Shown here piece after piece: positions 46,150 to 58,551 of a stretch of 64,000 nt of DNA. The stretch is from Sorex araneus (taxonomy: Eukaryota > Chordata > Mammalia > Eulipotyphla > Soricidae), in contig NC_073302.1 in the NCBI RefSeq assembly GCF_027595985.1, forward strand, positions 9,488,966-9,552,965, in the 5' to 3' direction. The notes under the pieces are model-generated. The model made no database searches, was not told where the DNA came from, and saw only the letters and a list, made by a program, of their open reading frames with translations. Positions within the stretch are counted from its first letter, which is position 1; the number at the start of each line of letters is the position of its first letter. A program made the translations under genes and the position numbers.

Positions 46150-46259
46150 CTCTCCCTGCCCCCTGCCCGAGGTTTGGGGCTCGCCCTGACGTCCCCACCC
46201 ACGCTTGGCACCTTTCGGCCGCCGCACCTTCAGGTCCTGACCACTCCCCACTCTGCAGG
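46150..46259. other. 110-bp GC-rich filler at the A/B duplication junction
   Basis: Between the end of A homology (catacaaact, 46149) and the start of B homology (tatctcacat, 46260) lies CpG-containing sequence such as ctttcggccgccgcaccttc. It is found nowhere else in the window and is much more GC-rich than both flanks. Templated filler DNA at the breakpoint, or a fragment of a CpG-rich element, are the obvious options. Confidence 0.8.
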
Positions 46260-46616
46260 TATCTCACATATATATGTAATTTGAGTCCCATATTCACCAT
46301 ATATTGCTAGTTTAGGATATAGGCAAATTTAAATTGCCTCTCTGAAAATGATCTTCCTTCTCTTTACCAATTAATCAGGTTAAAAATAATAATAAGAGGG
46401 ATGTATTTGTCACATGATTGCCATATGATAATGCCATTTTCTCGTGTTTTCCTTGAGCAGAGATAAGTTCCCAAGAGCTGAAGAGAGACATAATATTCTA
46501 TATTCACATAGCATGGGCAGAAGCATATATATATATGTATATATATTTTAATACAATCTAAGCTATCCTGAATTCCTACCTGATCTTCTTGATATTATTC
46601 CTTCCTATATTCCTAT

Positions 46617-46855
46617 GAGATAGAACAGTGGAACGTTCGCTTTGCACGTGGCTGACCCAGGTTCGATCCCTCTGTCCCTCTAGGAGAGCCTGGCAAGCTT
46701 CGGAGAATATCCCGCCACTCATGGCAGAGCCTGACAAGTTACCCGTGGTGTATTAGATATGCCAAAAATATTAACAACGAATCTCTCAATGGAGACATTA
46801 CTGGTGCCTGCTTGAGCAAATTGATGAGCAAAGGGACGACAGTGCTACCATGCTA
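46617..46855 (+). mobile_element. SINE, RTE-tailed form (B copy)
   Basis: Same insertion as 35468-35705. Tail cctgcttgagcaaattgatg is closer to the family consensus than the A copy. Confidence 0.88.
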
Positions 46856-47247
46856 CCTATTCCTATGAATATAACTTCATATCTTGAAAGGCTGACCCCC
46901 CGTTTAGGCATGGAATGATCACCATCAATTGCATCACAATTGGAAAGTGACTTTAAAATCCCATCTCTCACTCTAGTACCTGAACCATTTAGCCTTCCTC
47001 AGACACAAAGAGTTTTGCCACCAGTTGCCTGCACCAGTCCTACAATTTCATTATCCTGGGACTTTTTTTTTCAAGTCCACAAATTAAAAAAATGTATGAA
47101 GTTAAAAATTCATACAGAAAGTCAACATGATAAATCACCCCACACACATACCATAGCACTTCCTAAAGGAAATTTAGTATATTAGGATTATTGAGAAGAT
47201 TCCAAAAGTTTCCCGAGAGGAAGAGACATTTCTCTCGATTACATACA

Positions 47248-47412
47248 CAGTGCGAGAGCAATTTTACAGTGAATAAGTCACTTACCTTGCATGCTGTCAA
47301 CCTAGGTTTGATCCCCACCATTCATATGACCCACTGAGCCTTACAGGAGAGTGATTACTGAGCACAGAGCCAGGGGTAAGCTCTGAGAACTGCTAGATGT
47401 GGCCCAATTCTG
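47248..47412 (+). mobile_element. SINE, short form, old copy (B)
   Basis: Counterpart of 36115-36275 with a few differences (gtgcgagagcaattttacag). Confidence 0.75.
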
Positions 47413-47898
47413 CCTTCCCTCACCCCTGCAAAATTACAAACCAGGCGACTGCCGCATCATAGATTCAATGACAATGAAATAAAGCTTAAAAATTCAGAGT
47501 GAAATGATTTTTAATCTGAAATTATTCACGATGTGTCAGGTAGTTGCCTAGGTGAATCCTGAGATGTTTTTCCACAAACTATATCAATTCAATGCTTGGC
47601 CAAGCCCACTCAAGCTAAGAAAAATTAATGTAACCTATCACCATCACTATGAATATACCTGGGCAACATACACCTTTAAATGACCCCACCCTAAACTATA
47701 GGAAAGGGTTGTTGATGTTTTGCAAAAGAAAATCTTCGCAAGATAAATATGGGTTAACTAAAATAAATAATTAGATAATAAACTTCCCAACAAAATAAAT
47801 ATCCATATAAATGTAATTGAAAAATATATCTACAAAATTAAAAATATTGTAGGTCAAGGGAAGCATGTGAAAGGAAAAATCTTAGGATGATTCATTTG

Positions 47899-48078
47899 AC
47901 ACACACACACACACACATATATATATAAGTATATATATATATATTCATACACAGTGCTCAGGGGTTACTCCTGGCACTTGGCAGTGCTGGGAGGACCATA
48001 TGGGATGCTGGAGATCAAGGCAGCCTCATGCCCTGTGCAAGGCAAATTCCCTATCCACTATACTAACTCTACAGTTCC
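47899..48078 (-). mobile_element. (CA)n/(TA)n tract and old SINE fragment (B)
   Basis: The microsatellite at 47899-47944 is followed by the antisense SINE fragment (47951-48078) equivalent to 36855-36975. Confidence 0.75.
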
Positions 48079-48282
48079 CTGAAATGTATACATTTAAGAA
48101 GCATTTTTTATCACACAAAAATAAGAATACTAAATAAAGACCATAAGAAAACTGAAGCATAGTGGATGATAGATTGCCATACTAGGTTTTACTAAGGAAC
48201 AATAATTCAGGAAAGAAATAACCTTTCTGTTGTTTGTGCAGGAAGGTGTAGACCTTATATAAAGTTACAGTACATAAAATTC

Positions 48283-49218
48283 TCACTGTTGTGGAAATAT
48301 TGCTCTACTGAAAATGTTTCTTAGTGCTCCTTTCATATCTCGATTCCTCAGGCTGTAGATAAAAGGGTTTAACATGGGAGTAACAAAGGTGTACAATATA
48401 GCAACTATGACATCCTTGTTATTAGAGTGATTGGATGAGGGAATAAAGTAGAGTCCAATAATCGATCCATAGTAGAGAGAAACTACAGTGAGGTGTGACC
48501 CACATGTGGAAAAGGCTTTGAATCTTCCCTTTGCAGAGGGGGTCTTCAGGATGGTGGCCCCAATGCGACCGTAAGAGACCAGGATGCATATGAACGGTAC
48601 AGTGATCACGACTGTGCCCACAGTGAAGATAGCCAGTTCATTGACTGTGGTGTCTGAGGTGGACAGCTTAAGTAAGGCAGAGAGGTCACAGAAGTAGTGG
48701 GGGACAACGTTGTCTCCACAGAAAGAGAGCCGGATCAGAAGCAGGGTATGGAGAAGGGCATTAGCACAGGATAGAACCCAGGACACAGTGACCAGCAGGA
48801 TACACAGGTTCTGACTCATGATGGTGGTGTAGTGGAGGGGGTGACAGATGGCCACGTACCTGTCATAGGCCATGGACGTGAGAAGGAGGCTGTCGATATC
48901 AGCATAAAATACAAAGAAATACATCTGGGAAACACACCCAGCATAAGAGATGGATTGGCTCTGTGTCTGCATATTAAAGAGCATCTTTGGGGCTATCACT
49001 GAAGAGAAAGAGACGTCAGTGAGAGCCAGGTGGCTGAGGAAGAAGTACATGGGGGTGTGGAGGTGGGAGTCCAGCCTGATGAGCAGGATGATGAGCAGGT
49101 TCCCCAGCACGGTGGTCAGATACATGGACAGGAAAAGGGCGTAATATAGGTCCTGTTTCTCTGTCCAGCTGGGGAGACCCAAGAGCAGGAACTCGGATGC
49201 ACAACTATGATTTTCCAT
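48283..49218 (-). CDS. OR1J: Olfactory receptor OR-4, OR1J1-like (intact)
   Basis: Intact 311-residue class II olfactory receptor, the copy B duplicate of OR-3. All OR landmarks are kept: NHS glycosylation site at 3-5, [22 protein letters not shown] 116-127, C95/C177, [12 protein letters not shown] 281-292. Distinct residues: H52 for R, Y105/A106 in helix 3 (shared with OR-5), N152 and L156 in helix 4, Y176 beside C177, I232R giving [14 protein letters not shown] at the start of helix 6, and F259I. Several fall in helices 3 and 4 and extracellular loop 2, which shape the odorant pocket, so the pair may have different tuning. The splice acceptor ends at 49237; the same out-of-frame ATG sits 5 nt upstream of the start. 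Confidence 0.96.
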   Translation of the reverse strand: MENHSCASEFLLLGLPSWTEKQDLYYALFLSMYLTTVLGNLLIILLIRLDSHLHTPMYFFLSHLALTDVSFSSVIAPKMLFNMQTQSQSISYAGCVSQMYFFVFYADIDSLLLTSMAYDRYVAICHPLHYTTIMSQNLCILLVTVSWVLSCANALLHTLLLIRLSFCGDNVVPHYFCDLSALLKLSTSDTTVNELAIFTVGTVVITVPFICILVSYGRIGATILKTPSAKGRFKAFSTCGSHLTVVSLYYGSIIGLYFIPSSNHSNNKDVIVAILYTFVTPMLNPFIYSLRNRDMKGALRNIFSRAIFPQQ

Positions 49219-49418
49219 CTCATGGTCTTCTCATTTCTTGGAGAAAAAATAGATTATAATTTGAAAGAATGAGCAATATTATATAACAGAACATAGTTTT
49301 AGACAAGTCTATACAGAATTTTAACCTAAAAGCTATTATGTTGAAATTCTGTATACCAAGTTAACATAAAAAACATTTTCCCTCCAGTTAAAGGCAATAA
49401 CTCATGAGTATATTGTAC

Positions 49419-49765
49419 CTTCAGTTCTTAGGCTCAGAAAATCCTCCCATATCTTTCCAGAGTCCAGTGAAGTGGATGGAGCATCTAAGAGTCTTAGAGA
49501 TGCTTTTCATTATGGAGCAGTGTCAGCTCAAAACCAATTAAGATACATTTATTTAGGTACACTTGCTTACAACTTCTGAACAATCAGTGTTGCCTCCAAC
49601 TTTAGAGCCATGGAGACAACCTGGGGGATAAATCCCCATTTTGACTCCAAATTAGACACAGGCTGAGGGAATAATCATTTGGTTCCCTCTGGTTCCCTTG
49701 GAGAACTGGTTGTTGTGGAAGCCACAGAGAATTCATCTTTGGAGAAAGGTGATATAAAGTTCATA
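49419..49765 (-). promoter_or_regulatory. Candidate OR-4 promoter and non-coding exon 1
   Basis: Nearly identical to the OR-3 block. O/E-like TCCCTTGGAGA at 49694-49704, the homeodomain-like TAATCATT just before it, and donor GAAG|GTACAA ending the exon at 49419. The predicted intron to 49237 is 182 nt. Promoter duplicated along with the gene, so OR-4 is probably transcribed. Confidence 0.5.
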
Positions 49766-50059
49766 TTGCTGTGAGCTTGGTGCTTTCAAAAGCATTTCTG
49801 ATGTATACTAGGGTATCGGGGAAGCAATTCAATGAATATTATATTTTCAGCTCCTGCCCCATAATCCTTTGTAACCCACTATTTTAGGCTTTGAGCTGAA
49901 ATCTTCCAATTTAACATTATTCATTTTTTAATCATCAGGGGAAATTCACAGAACTCTTCCCCAGATATGGCAATGATGGTCTAAACAAGCACTTTTTCTA
50001 CTCTACTGAAAAAATGAGGGCATCTTGATTGAGAATGTGCCTCTTCATATAAAATAATA

Positions 50060-50475
50060 TAATATGAGACTGACACCCAAGGACAGTAGATACAAGGGCC
50101 AGGAATATTGCTCCACGTGAGCTGGGGGAGAAGGCAGCTGGAATAGTGAAGGGATCGCTAAGTTAATCATGGTTGGAGGGATTGTTCGGGATGGTACATG
50201 TGTGCTGACAGTAGATAAAGAACCAAATGTGATGGCCTCTCAGTATCTTTATTGCAAACCATAATGCCCGAAAGGAGAGAGAGAGTATGGGGGAAATTGG
50301 CTGCCACAGAGGTAAGGGGAGGGTTGGAACGGGGGCAGATACTAGGGACATTGGTGATGAAAAATGTGCAAGGGTGGAGGGACGGGTGTTCCATCATTGT
50401 ACAATTGAAACGCAAACATGAAAGCTTCATAACTATCTCATGGTGAGTCAATAAATAAATAAATAAATAAAAGTT
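50060..50475 (+). mobile_element. L1 3' UTR (B copy)
   Basis: Counterpart of 38960-39380, ending in (AAAT)n at about 50450-50470. Confidence 0.85.
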
Positions 50476-50833
50476 AATTAATTAGTTGATTAATTGTTTA
50501 AAAAGAGAGAACGTGCCTCTTTTACTGTCCATGGATACGCATTGTGAAACACTGTGGGATTGTTTGAGATTCATTCCTGAGACCCTGGGGAGAAAAGGAC
50601 TAAAATTAGTTTATTTTTAATAGTGATGAGATGAAAACATGAATATGAGATGATAACATGCAGAGTCTTTGTATTAGACAGGAAAAATAACTATTTGTAT
50701 GAGTGAAAAAATTATAATTAAAAAAACAAAACAAAACAAATGTGTCGTCCTTAGTGATGCTCAGGAGTCTGGTTGGACAGAGTTGACAGTTCCAAGCCAG
50801 GGCTCAGGACTGCAGTGCTACTCAGGCCCTGAG

Positions 50834-52330
50834 GTTGTTGTTGATCTTTGTGTGTACCTTGAATTTAACACTTTGTGTGGTGTGCTGAGTGCAAATATTC
50901 TCTCCCATTCAGCTGACTGTCATATAGTGTTAGCCTTTTTTTTTTCCCCATGAAGAAGCTCTTTAATTTGATGTAGTTCCATTTATTTATTTTTGCCATT
51001 GTTGCCATTACGAGTAAAATCATGTCATTGAAAAGACCTTGTGATATAACTCTTGGAGTATTCTGGCCGTATTTTTCCACAGTATATTTGATAAATTTTG
51101 GTCTGATCTCAAGGTCTGTGATCCACTTGTATACATTGTGAGATACGGATTCAACTTCATTTTTTAACATGTGGTTTTCACTTTTCCCAATACCACTTGC
51201 TAAACAGGATATCTTTATTCCACTTAATATATACAGCTCCTTTGTTGAAAATTATACGACCACAGATTTGGGTTTTTTTCTTTGGGTACTCAATTCTAAC
51301 CCATTGGTAGGGTTAGAATCTGTCCTTATAACAGAACCAGTGCTATTTTGATTATCATAGGTTTATAATATAGTTTCAGTTATATAGAGATATCACCCAG
51401 CTTCTTATACCTCAGTATGGCTTTGGCTAGTAGAGTGGTCTTTTTTGTGGGGGTGGCACACCCAGTGGTGCTCATGGCTCACTCTTGGCTCTGCATGTAA
51501 GGATCACTCATGGGATCAGGTTGGGATATGTGGTTCCAGGGTTGAACCCAGGTTTACCACATGCAAGGCAGCAGCACTCTACCCACTGTACTATCTCTCC
51601 AGTCTCTATTCTGTTGTTTTTGTCATTCCATATAACCTTCATTGTTTCGTATTTTAAGTCCTTGAAGAATATCACTGGAATTTGGACAGGAATTGCATCT
51701 AATCTACATAATAGTTGAGTTAGGATGATCATTTTGACAATAGTAATTCCTCCAATATATGAACAAGAAATAATTTTTCATTTTCTAAGGTCTCTTCCAA
51801 AAGTGACTTTGAGTTTTCATGGCATAGGTCTCTCACTCCTTTTATGAATTTGACTCCTAGGCACTGGATATTTTTGGACATATTTGGAATGTATTAGACT
51901 CTTTGATAGCTTCATCTTCATTATTTGCACATAGGCATACAAAATATTTTTGTGTGTTGAATTTTTAGCTGACTACTTTTCTGTATTTAATTGTTTCTAA
52001 AAGTTCTTTATTGGACTCTTTATGATATATATATATATATAATCATGACATCTGCAAATAGTGGTAATTTGACTTCTTTTCCAATTTTTCCTTAGATTTC
52101 TTTTTTTGACCTTTGTGCGTTTGCTAGCACTCCTAATACTATTTTGGATGAAAATGGAGAAACTTCTTTGCTTGTACTTGATCTCAGAGGAAATGCCTTT
52201 ATTTCAGCTTTTCATATTAAAAATCATACTGGCTATCAATTTGTTAAAGATGGCCAGTACTATCTTGAGGAGGGCATTTCCCACACCTATTTTTTTGAGG
52301 GGTTTTAGCATTAATTAGTGTTGGATCTTA
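50834..52330 (-). mobile_element. L1 ORF2 fragment, antisense, copy B (3' part deleted)
   Basis: Matches 41350-42890. The - strand frame at 50865-51170 shows the same ORF2 C-terminal sequence as copy A (AKINKWNYIKLKSFF). It begins abruptly at the deletion join. A short-form SINE lies inside at 51440-51605. Confidence 0.85.
51440..51605 (-). mobile_element. SINE, short form, inside L1 (B copy)
   Basis: Counterpart of 41970-42152 with a ~10-bp internal deletion near 51515. Confidence 0.85.
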
Positions 52331-53347
52331 TCATAAGCTTTTACTACAGTAATTAATATAATTACATTTTTAATCTTTCTTTCAAAAGTTGAGCACAAAA
52401 TTTTTATATGTTTTCCCCACCCACCTGTTCTCCCATTATTAACATATTAGTCCAAATTGCATATGTTATAATGATACAGATACTTATGTCTTATTAATAA
52501 CAGTTCATAGTTTACATTAGAGTTCACACTTTGTCTTTTATGGAATTCAGGTTTTGAAAAACGCATATTGATATGTACCTATAGTGATAGGATCATATGA
52601 AATAGTTTCACTGATATAAATATTCTCTTTATGTATTCAACCTTCTCTATCTGTATCTAAGGCAACCACTGATCTTTCAACTCTATGGTTGCATTTTCCA
52701 GCTGTAATTTATATATAGCTGTAATATAGCTGTAATTTACAGTATGGGGTCTTTTTAGATTGTATTCTCAAGACAACTCTGTAAAGAGTTTAGCAGTAAA
52801 AGTTATGTTCAATATATACATGCCTACTAACAGTCTTCTGTGTATATAACTTACACATACTTTTCATTGGTGCAATATGTCACTATGTGTAGAAGAGTAT
52901 TACTCATAAAAGCAAAACACTAAGGCAAAAAGAAATTATAAAAAAGTAAATTGTATTTTTATGTAACAGTGGAATATTATATTATGTGAATAAGAAAAAT
53001 TCTAGGTAAAATAGTGAAACACAAAAAAACAAGTCAAGCATCATTTCATTTGTATGTATGTGTAGAACAAAAAATATGGAAGGATCAATATACCCTAACA
53101 TTAAAAAAATTTGAAGACCTGTGGAAAAGTAATGGAATACTACATTATTTAAAAGATACTATGTATTTCCCAAAGGAAAGGAAAGGATGGTACCATTTAA
53201 GAAGAGAAAAAAATAGGCTTAAAAATGCTTTTAATTTTGTTCTAGTCTAGAGATTGTGAATTTTTACTCTTCTTTGAAGTGTGACTATCTTGTTTATTAT
53301 ATATACACTTATAATATATTAATTAAATATATTCACACACATTTTAA
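52331..53347. other. Gene-free duplicated stretch (B copy)
   Basis: Matches 42901-43895. No gene seen. Confidence 0.6.
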
Positions 53348-53516
53348 ATTTGCTTTTCTTGATTCACACCTGGTGATGCTCCTGGGTTACTCCTGGCTCT
53401 GCGCTCAGGAATTACTCCTGGAGGTGCTGGGGGACCATATGGGATCCCGGGGATTGAAACCAGGTAGGCTGTGTGCAAGGCAAATGCCCTGCCCACTGAA
53501 CTATTGCTTCAGCCCC
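53348..53516 (-). mobile_element. SINE, short form (B copy)
   Basis: Counterpart of 43896-44062. Confidence 0.88.
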
Positions 53517-53770
53517 TATTCACACATGTTAATTTAATCTATACTTACTACATGTTATACATTATACGCTTTAGAATACTTATAAAATTTGGATAAAATT
53601 TTACTAAATTTGTTAAAGTATTACTAGAGAACGTAGGATTTCACAAAAAAAGTGTGTGAGAATGAAATGCACTTAATTATTCTAGTTTATTGAATTGACC
53701 AAGTTAAATTATCTCTAGTAAATTGAACTTTCTCTGTTTATCCATTTAATCAGAGTACTTAGAATGATCA

Positions 53771-54060
53771 GCAGAACCTGGCAAGCTACCCATGGTGTAT
53801 TCAATATGCCCCAAACTGTCACTGTATCACTGTCACTGTCATCCCATTCCTCATCGATTTGCTCGAGCGGCAGCAGTAACGTCTCCAAGTGAGAATTGTT
53901 GCGACTGTTTTTGGTATATTGAATATGCCATGGGGAGCTTGCCAGGCTTTGCCCTGCGGGCCTTTGATATGCAAAAAACAGTAAAAACAAATCTCACAAT
54001 GGAGACATTACTGGTGCCCGCTTGAGCAAATCGATGGACAACAGGATGACAGTGCTACAG
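53771..54060. repeat. Inverted RTE/SINE-tail cluster (B copy)
   Basis: Same alternating arrangement as 44318-44605; both arms are retained, slightly diverged. Confidence 0.8.
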
Positions 54061-54191
54061 TTCTATGTCAAATCATAATAGGGAGATATTTGCCACATCA
54101 TTGGCATATAACATTGAAGTCATTATTTTCCTTGAGCAGAGGTAATTTCCCCAGAATGGAAGATAAAACTTGATCATTTATAAACTCAGCT

Positions 54192-54284
54192 AGGTAACAA
54201 GTCTCACAATGGAGACGTTATTATTGCCTGCTCGAGCAAATCAATGAAGAGCAGGACGACAGTGATACAGTGCTACAGTGAAGG
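54192..54284 (+). mobile_element. RTE/SINE tail fragment (B copy)
   Basis: Counterpart of 44738-44826 (aacaagtctcacaatggaga to gtgatacagtgctacagtg). Confidence 0.8.
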
Positions 54285-54704
54285 AATTAAATTTATTTTT
54301 ATTGATGTGTCATAGTTTACTATAACTTTAAAAAAATTGATTTAAAATTACATTTCTACTATAGCAATCTTTCCACCCGTGTTTTATGATCACCGTACCT
54401 TTGTTCCCTACTCCTGTATCCTTCACACCCCCTTAGTGACTTCAGTTCTGAATTCTACCAATCATGTATCAAGTAACCCTTTTAACGGAAAACAGAGGAT
54501 ACAATATGCATGTTAAGGGCAGAAGTTTTTGGTTTTCATTCAGACATACTTAGAGTAAGCTACCACATATAAGTCTTAGCTGGGTTTCTTAGTATTCTTC
54601 ATAGGCATTCTTAACAAACACGGAAAGGCTGAACCTCATATTGGAAATAGAAGGATGTCCCAAAATTATCTCATCACTAGGAAAGTCGTTTTAAAATTTG
54701 TACT

Positions 54705-54918
54705 GTAATCTGTATTGCAAAACATAATGCCCAAAAGTAGAGAGATATTATGGGGGAAATTGTCTGCTGTGGAGGCAGGGGAAGGGTGGGATGGAGGTGT
54801 ATACTGGGGACATTGGTGGTGGAGAATGTGCACTGGTGGACGGATGGGTGTTTGATCATTCTATGATTGTATTCAAATATGAAGGTTTGTATCATATCTC
54901 ACAATGACTTAATAAAAA
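54705..54918 (+). mobile_element. L1 3' UTR fragment (B copy)
   Basis: Counterpart of 45240-45480. The GA run is contracted. Confidence 0.82.
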
Positions 54919-55701
54919 AAATTTCTACTATAATTTTTTTTTACTGTGACCATACTCTTTGACCAGTTAGCCATTCTCACACAGGAGATTAAGTCAAGTT
55001 TGAATTTGGCACCAGACTCCAGTCCCAGGTCCACCAATTCCATTTTCTTGGATCTTACGAAAACCATATAGGTTCAGTGTGGCCAAACCCATTCAAAATA
55101 AGGAAACAGCACAGTAATGTATCCTATCACCATCACTATGACTATAACTTGACAAATAAACTATAAGGATTGTTTTGAAAAATAAAACAATTTAGAAAAC
55201 CTGTTTGAAATTAATGTCATTCACAAAATACATCAAATGTACTACAAAATTAGGCACAAAGATACAATTTTTAAGTTACAGAAAATATTTTTTGTTATTT
55301 AAAGAATAAAAAACTGGGCATCAAGGTTGTGATTGACTAAAATAACTAATAAATAAAAACTACCTAACTGAATGAATGAATAAATAAATGAATTTTATGG
55401 AAAGTTACTACTAGAGAGAAAATGAAAAAAGTGTGTGGGACAGTGAACTCAATAAGCAAAAGACAAAAACATTTTAGAAGAATCATTTGAAGGCAATTTT
55501 AGATAAATCAATATGGAAGACATATTTTCAATAAGCCTTTCACATAGCACAAAAAATAGAAGAAAAGTAACAGAGAAAATCATACAAACTAAAACATATC
55601 CCCAGAGTTCTATGCCAAGATTCATCATGAAACAAGAGCTCAGAGAAGAAATAATGTTCTTGTTGTGTGTGCAGGATGGGCAGTTATAGGGCATAAAATG
55701 T

Positions 55702-56643
55702 TCATCGTGGGGAAAATGTTGCTTTGCTTAGCAAATTTCTCAGAGCTCCTTTCATATCCCGATTCCTCAGACTGTAGATAAAGGGGTTTAACATGGGTGT
55801 GACCAGAGTGTACATTACAGCAACAGCAACATCCTTCTCATTGGAGGTATTGGATGAGGGGAAAAAGTACAGTCCGATAATTGATCCATAGTAGAGAGAA
55901 ACTACAGTGAGGTGTGACCCACATGTGGAAAAGGCTTTATAGATCCCCTTGGTGGAGGGGGTCTTCAGGATGGTGGCCCCAATGCGGCCATAAGAGACCA
56001 GGATGCATACGAATGGTATAGTGATGACCGCCACTCCCACGGTAAGGATAACCAGTTCATTGACTGTGGTGTCTGAGGTGGACAGCTTAAGTAAGGCAGA
56101 AAGGTCACAAAAGAAGTGGGGGACAGTGTTTTCTCCACAGAAGGAGAGACGGACAAGGAGAAGGGTATGGCAAAAGGCGCTAGCACAGGATAAGACCCAG
56201 GATAGAATGACCAGCAGGGAACACACACTCTGACTTATGATGGTGGTGTAGTGGAGGGGGTGGCAGATGGCCATGTACCTGTCATAGGCCATGGAGGTGA
56301 GAAGGAAACTGTCGATATCAGCATAAAACAGAAAGAAATACATCTGGGAAACACACCCAGCATAGGAGATGGATTGGCTCTGTGTCTGCATATTGAAGAG
56401 CATCTTTGGGGCTGTCACTGAAGAGAAAGAGACGTCAGTGAGAGCCAGGTGGCTGAGGAAGAAGTACATGGGGGTGTGGAGGCGGGAGTCCAGCCTGATG
56501 AGCAGGATGATGAGCAGGTTCCCCAGCACGGTGGTCAGGTACATGGACAGGAAAAGGGCATAATATAGGTCCTGTTTCTCTGCCCAGCTGGGGAGCCCCA
56601 AGAGGATGAACTCGGATGCACAGCTCTGGTTTCCCATCTTCAT
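55702..56643 (-). CDS. OR1J: Olfactory receptor OR-5, OR1J1-like (intact)
   Basis: Intact 313-residue class II olfactory receptor. Landmarks: NQS at 5-7, [10 protein letters not shown] 55-64, [12 protein letters not shown] 118-129 (M replaces the usual V after DRY), C97/C179, [17 protein letters not shown] 236-245, [12 protein letters not shown] 283-294. It begins M-K-M: the ATG that is out of frame in OR-2, OR-3 and OR-4 is brought into frame by one extra base (ATGAAGATG versus ATGAGATG), adding two residues. Starting at the second M (56637) would give the 311-residue form of its paralogues. The likely splice acceptor (tctctttcatacccag) ends at 56656; the predicted donor is at 59255, a 2.6-kb intron. 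It keeps Y/A at the helix-3 positions shared with OR-4. Confidence 0.96.
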   Translation of the reverse strand: MKMGNQSCASEFILLGLPSWAEKQDLYYALFLSMYLTTVLGNLLIILLIRLDSRLHTPMYFFLSHLALTDVSFSSVTAPKMLFNMQTQSQSISYAGCVSQMYFFLFYADIDSFLLTSMAYDRYMAICHPLHYTTIISQSVCSLLVILSWVLSCASAFCHTLLLVRLSFCGENTVPHFFCDLSALLKLSTSDTTVNELVILTVGVAVITIPFVCILVSYGRIGATILKTPSTKGIYKAFSTCGSHLTVVSLYYGSIIGLYFFPSSNTSNEKDVAVAVMYTLVTPMLNPFIYSLRNRDMKGALRNLLSKATFSPR

Positions 56644-57553
56644 GGTCTGTAATTGCTGGGTATGAAAGAGAGATGATATTTTGGGAGGATGAGAAGTCTA
56701 TCACAGAACATAGTATGGTTTTAGACAAATCTGGTCATTATTTTGAATCATTCTGGCTCATTTTTTGGTCTCAGGAATGGCAAGCTTTGGTCTGACATCA
56801 AAGTATTCTGTGGCCAGCTAGAATCAAGAAATCTCTGTCATAGAAACTACAAAATATCAGAAAATTCAAATTAAAGCATGAGTAGATTCAGAGTTCATCA
56901 TTTAAATCTGAGATTAGGATATTTGAGTGCAAAGATAAGTCAGAAATTGCTACTTAATGTGATAGACATGCTTATTGTCTATAATCCCCTCCTTCAATTT
57001 TCCTCTGGCTCTCATTCTAAGGGTTAGCTAATGTTCTATCTCCAAGGATTTTTCTATAAGAGACAACGCAGTGGAGACTTTTGTATTGCCCATACATCAA
57101 AATTTGGAGACTTGGTGGAACCAATCTTTGCAATTGCTTCTAGAAAAGGCAGTAGTAACAAGAATATCAGCCAAAAATGTGAAAGATTTAGCAACATACT
57201 TTGTAATATTGTGATTAATCTTTATTTAATTCTTTCCACTTCTCCACATTTGCAATTTCTCACTATTCTTCCTTTTGGGTACAGGGAGTTTTTAGCTATT
57301 TATTTAAATTACTCTTTGGCTTTAAATTGATATTTAAATTTATATTTATGAATAAATTTATGTTTATAAATAAAGTTATATTTATTATTGTGGTTTAGTT
57401 AACAGATTTGCATTTGTCTTTACATGTATGGTTTTCATGTAATGCTACAACACTTGCACTCCACCACTAGCAAAACCCCCCACACATGTCCTGTGTTACA
57501 GTATCATCCTTCATCTCCCCTCTCTTTTTTCCCCCATTTAAAAAAAAATGAGG

Positions 57554-57720
57554 GGGCTGGAGCGATAGCACAGCGGGTAGGGCGTTTGCCTTGCACGCGG
57601 CCGACCCAGGTTCGATCCCCGGCATCCCATATGGTCCCCCAAGCACCGCCAGGAGTAATTCCTGAGTGCAAAGTCAGGAGTAACCCCTGAGCATCGTTGG
57701 GTGTGACCCAAAAAAGCAAA
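57554..57720 (+). mobile_element. SINE, short form, young and promoter-complete
   Basis: Head ggggctggagcgatagcaca. A-box TAGCACAGCGG (57566-57576) matches TRGYNNANNGG and B-box GTTCGATCC (57610-57618) matches GWTCRANNC, both intact. Body and poly(A) are complete. The target-site duplication aaaaaaaatgagg is at 57541-57553 and 57721-57733. Confidence 0.96.
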
Positions 57721-58272
57721 AAAAAAAATGAGGCAGGATTTGTGTCAGTAATTTCCAATTAATTTTCATTTTCTACATTTTACATCCAAACAGTATCATT
57801 TCTCTCTCTTCTTATATAAGCTACTCATGTGTTTGTCCACATAAAAGTGACAAAAATAATAGGAGATAAAAAAAGTCTTCATGATAGCATTCATCATTTG
57901 CATGAGGAATTTTTGCATGCTAACAGTTCTTTCACTTAAATGGAGTTCATCGCAACAGTCCCTGCATTATTAAGTTCCTGGCACAGAAGTCATGTGCAGT
58001 GTTGCTAATTATCATCACAAATCAGTCACTCACAACTAATATGCTGACTCTGATGGAAATTGTGTGGCTTTTAATGCCCTTTAAAGCAATTTTTTATTAA
58101 AAATGTATATGACATTTTCATATAAAAATTGTATATGTACCTGTATATGACATTTTCACATCAGATATATCTATAAGATTAATTCTTAGAAATAACTTTG
58201 AGTAATAGACACATTTTAATTCATATTATTAAGTAAACATTATATATTAGAAGTCTGTTCTTAAGGATTTTT

Positions 58273-58551
58273 TTAATTAATTAATTTATTTTATTTAATC
58301 ACCATGTGGAAAGTTACAAAGGTTTCAAGCTTAAGTCTCACTTATACATTGCTCGAACACCCATCCATTCACCAGTGCACATATTCCATCACCAAGAACC
58401 ACAGTAAACCTCCCCTCCACTACCCCAGCCCCCCATCCCACCTGTGTAGCTGATAAATTTCAGTTTACTTTCTCTTTACTTTGATTACATTCAATATTTC
58501 AACAAAAAACTCACTATTATTGTTTGGAGTTTCCCTCCCCCAAAGTCGGAC
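58273..58551 (-). mobile_element. 5'-truncated chimeric/L1-tailed insertion
   Basis: Antisense 3' end (gtggaaagttacaaaggttt, cacccatccattcaccagtg, ctttactttgattacattca, gtttccctcccccaaagtcg), matching the 3' portion of 61674-62752. The exact 18-bp target-site duplication ctgttcttaaggattttt is at 58255-58272 and 58552-58569. Confidence 0.9.

Larger units (their letters stand above)
46260..55590. repeat. Tandem segmental duplication, copy B (contains OR-4)
   Basis: Partner of 34935-46149, head-to-tail. It lacks the SINE of copy A and about 1.6 kb between 50828 and 50834. It runs without a break into the OR-5 3' flank, so the ancestral unit ended at OR-5 and the duplication breakpoint lay just 3' of it. 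Confidence 0.93.

Noticed and set aside
57554-57720. Functional tRNA gene
   Set aside because: A and B boxes are present, but the sequence has SINE body, poly(A) and a target-site duplication, and does not fold as a complete tRNA by eye.
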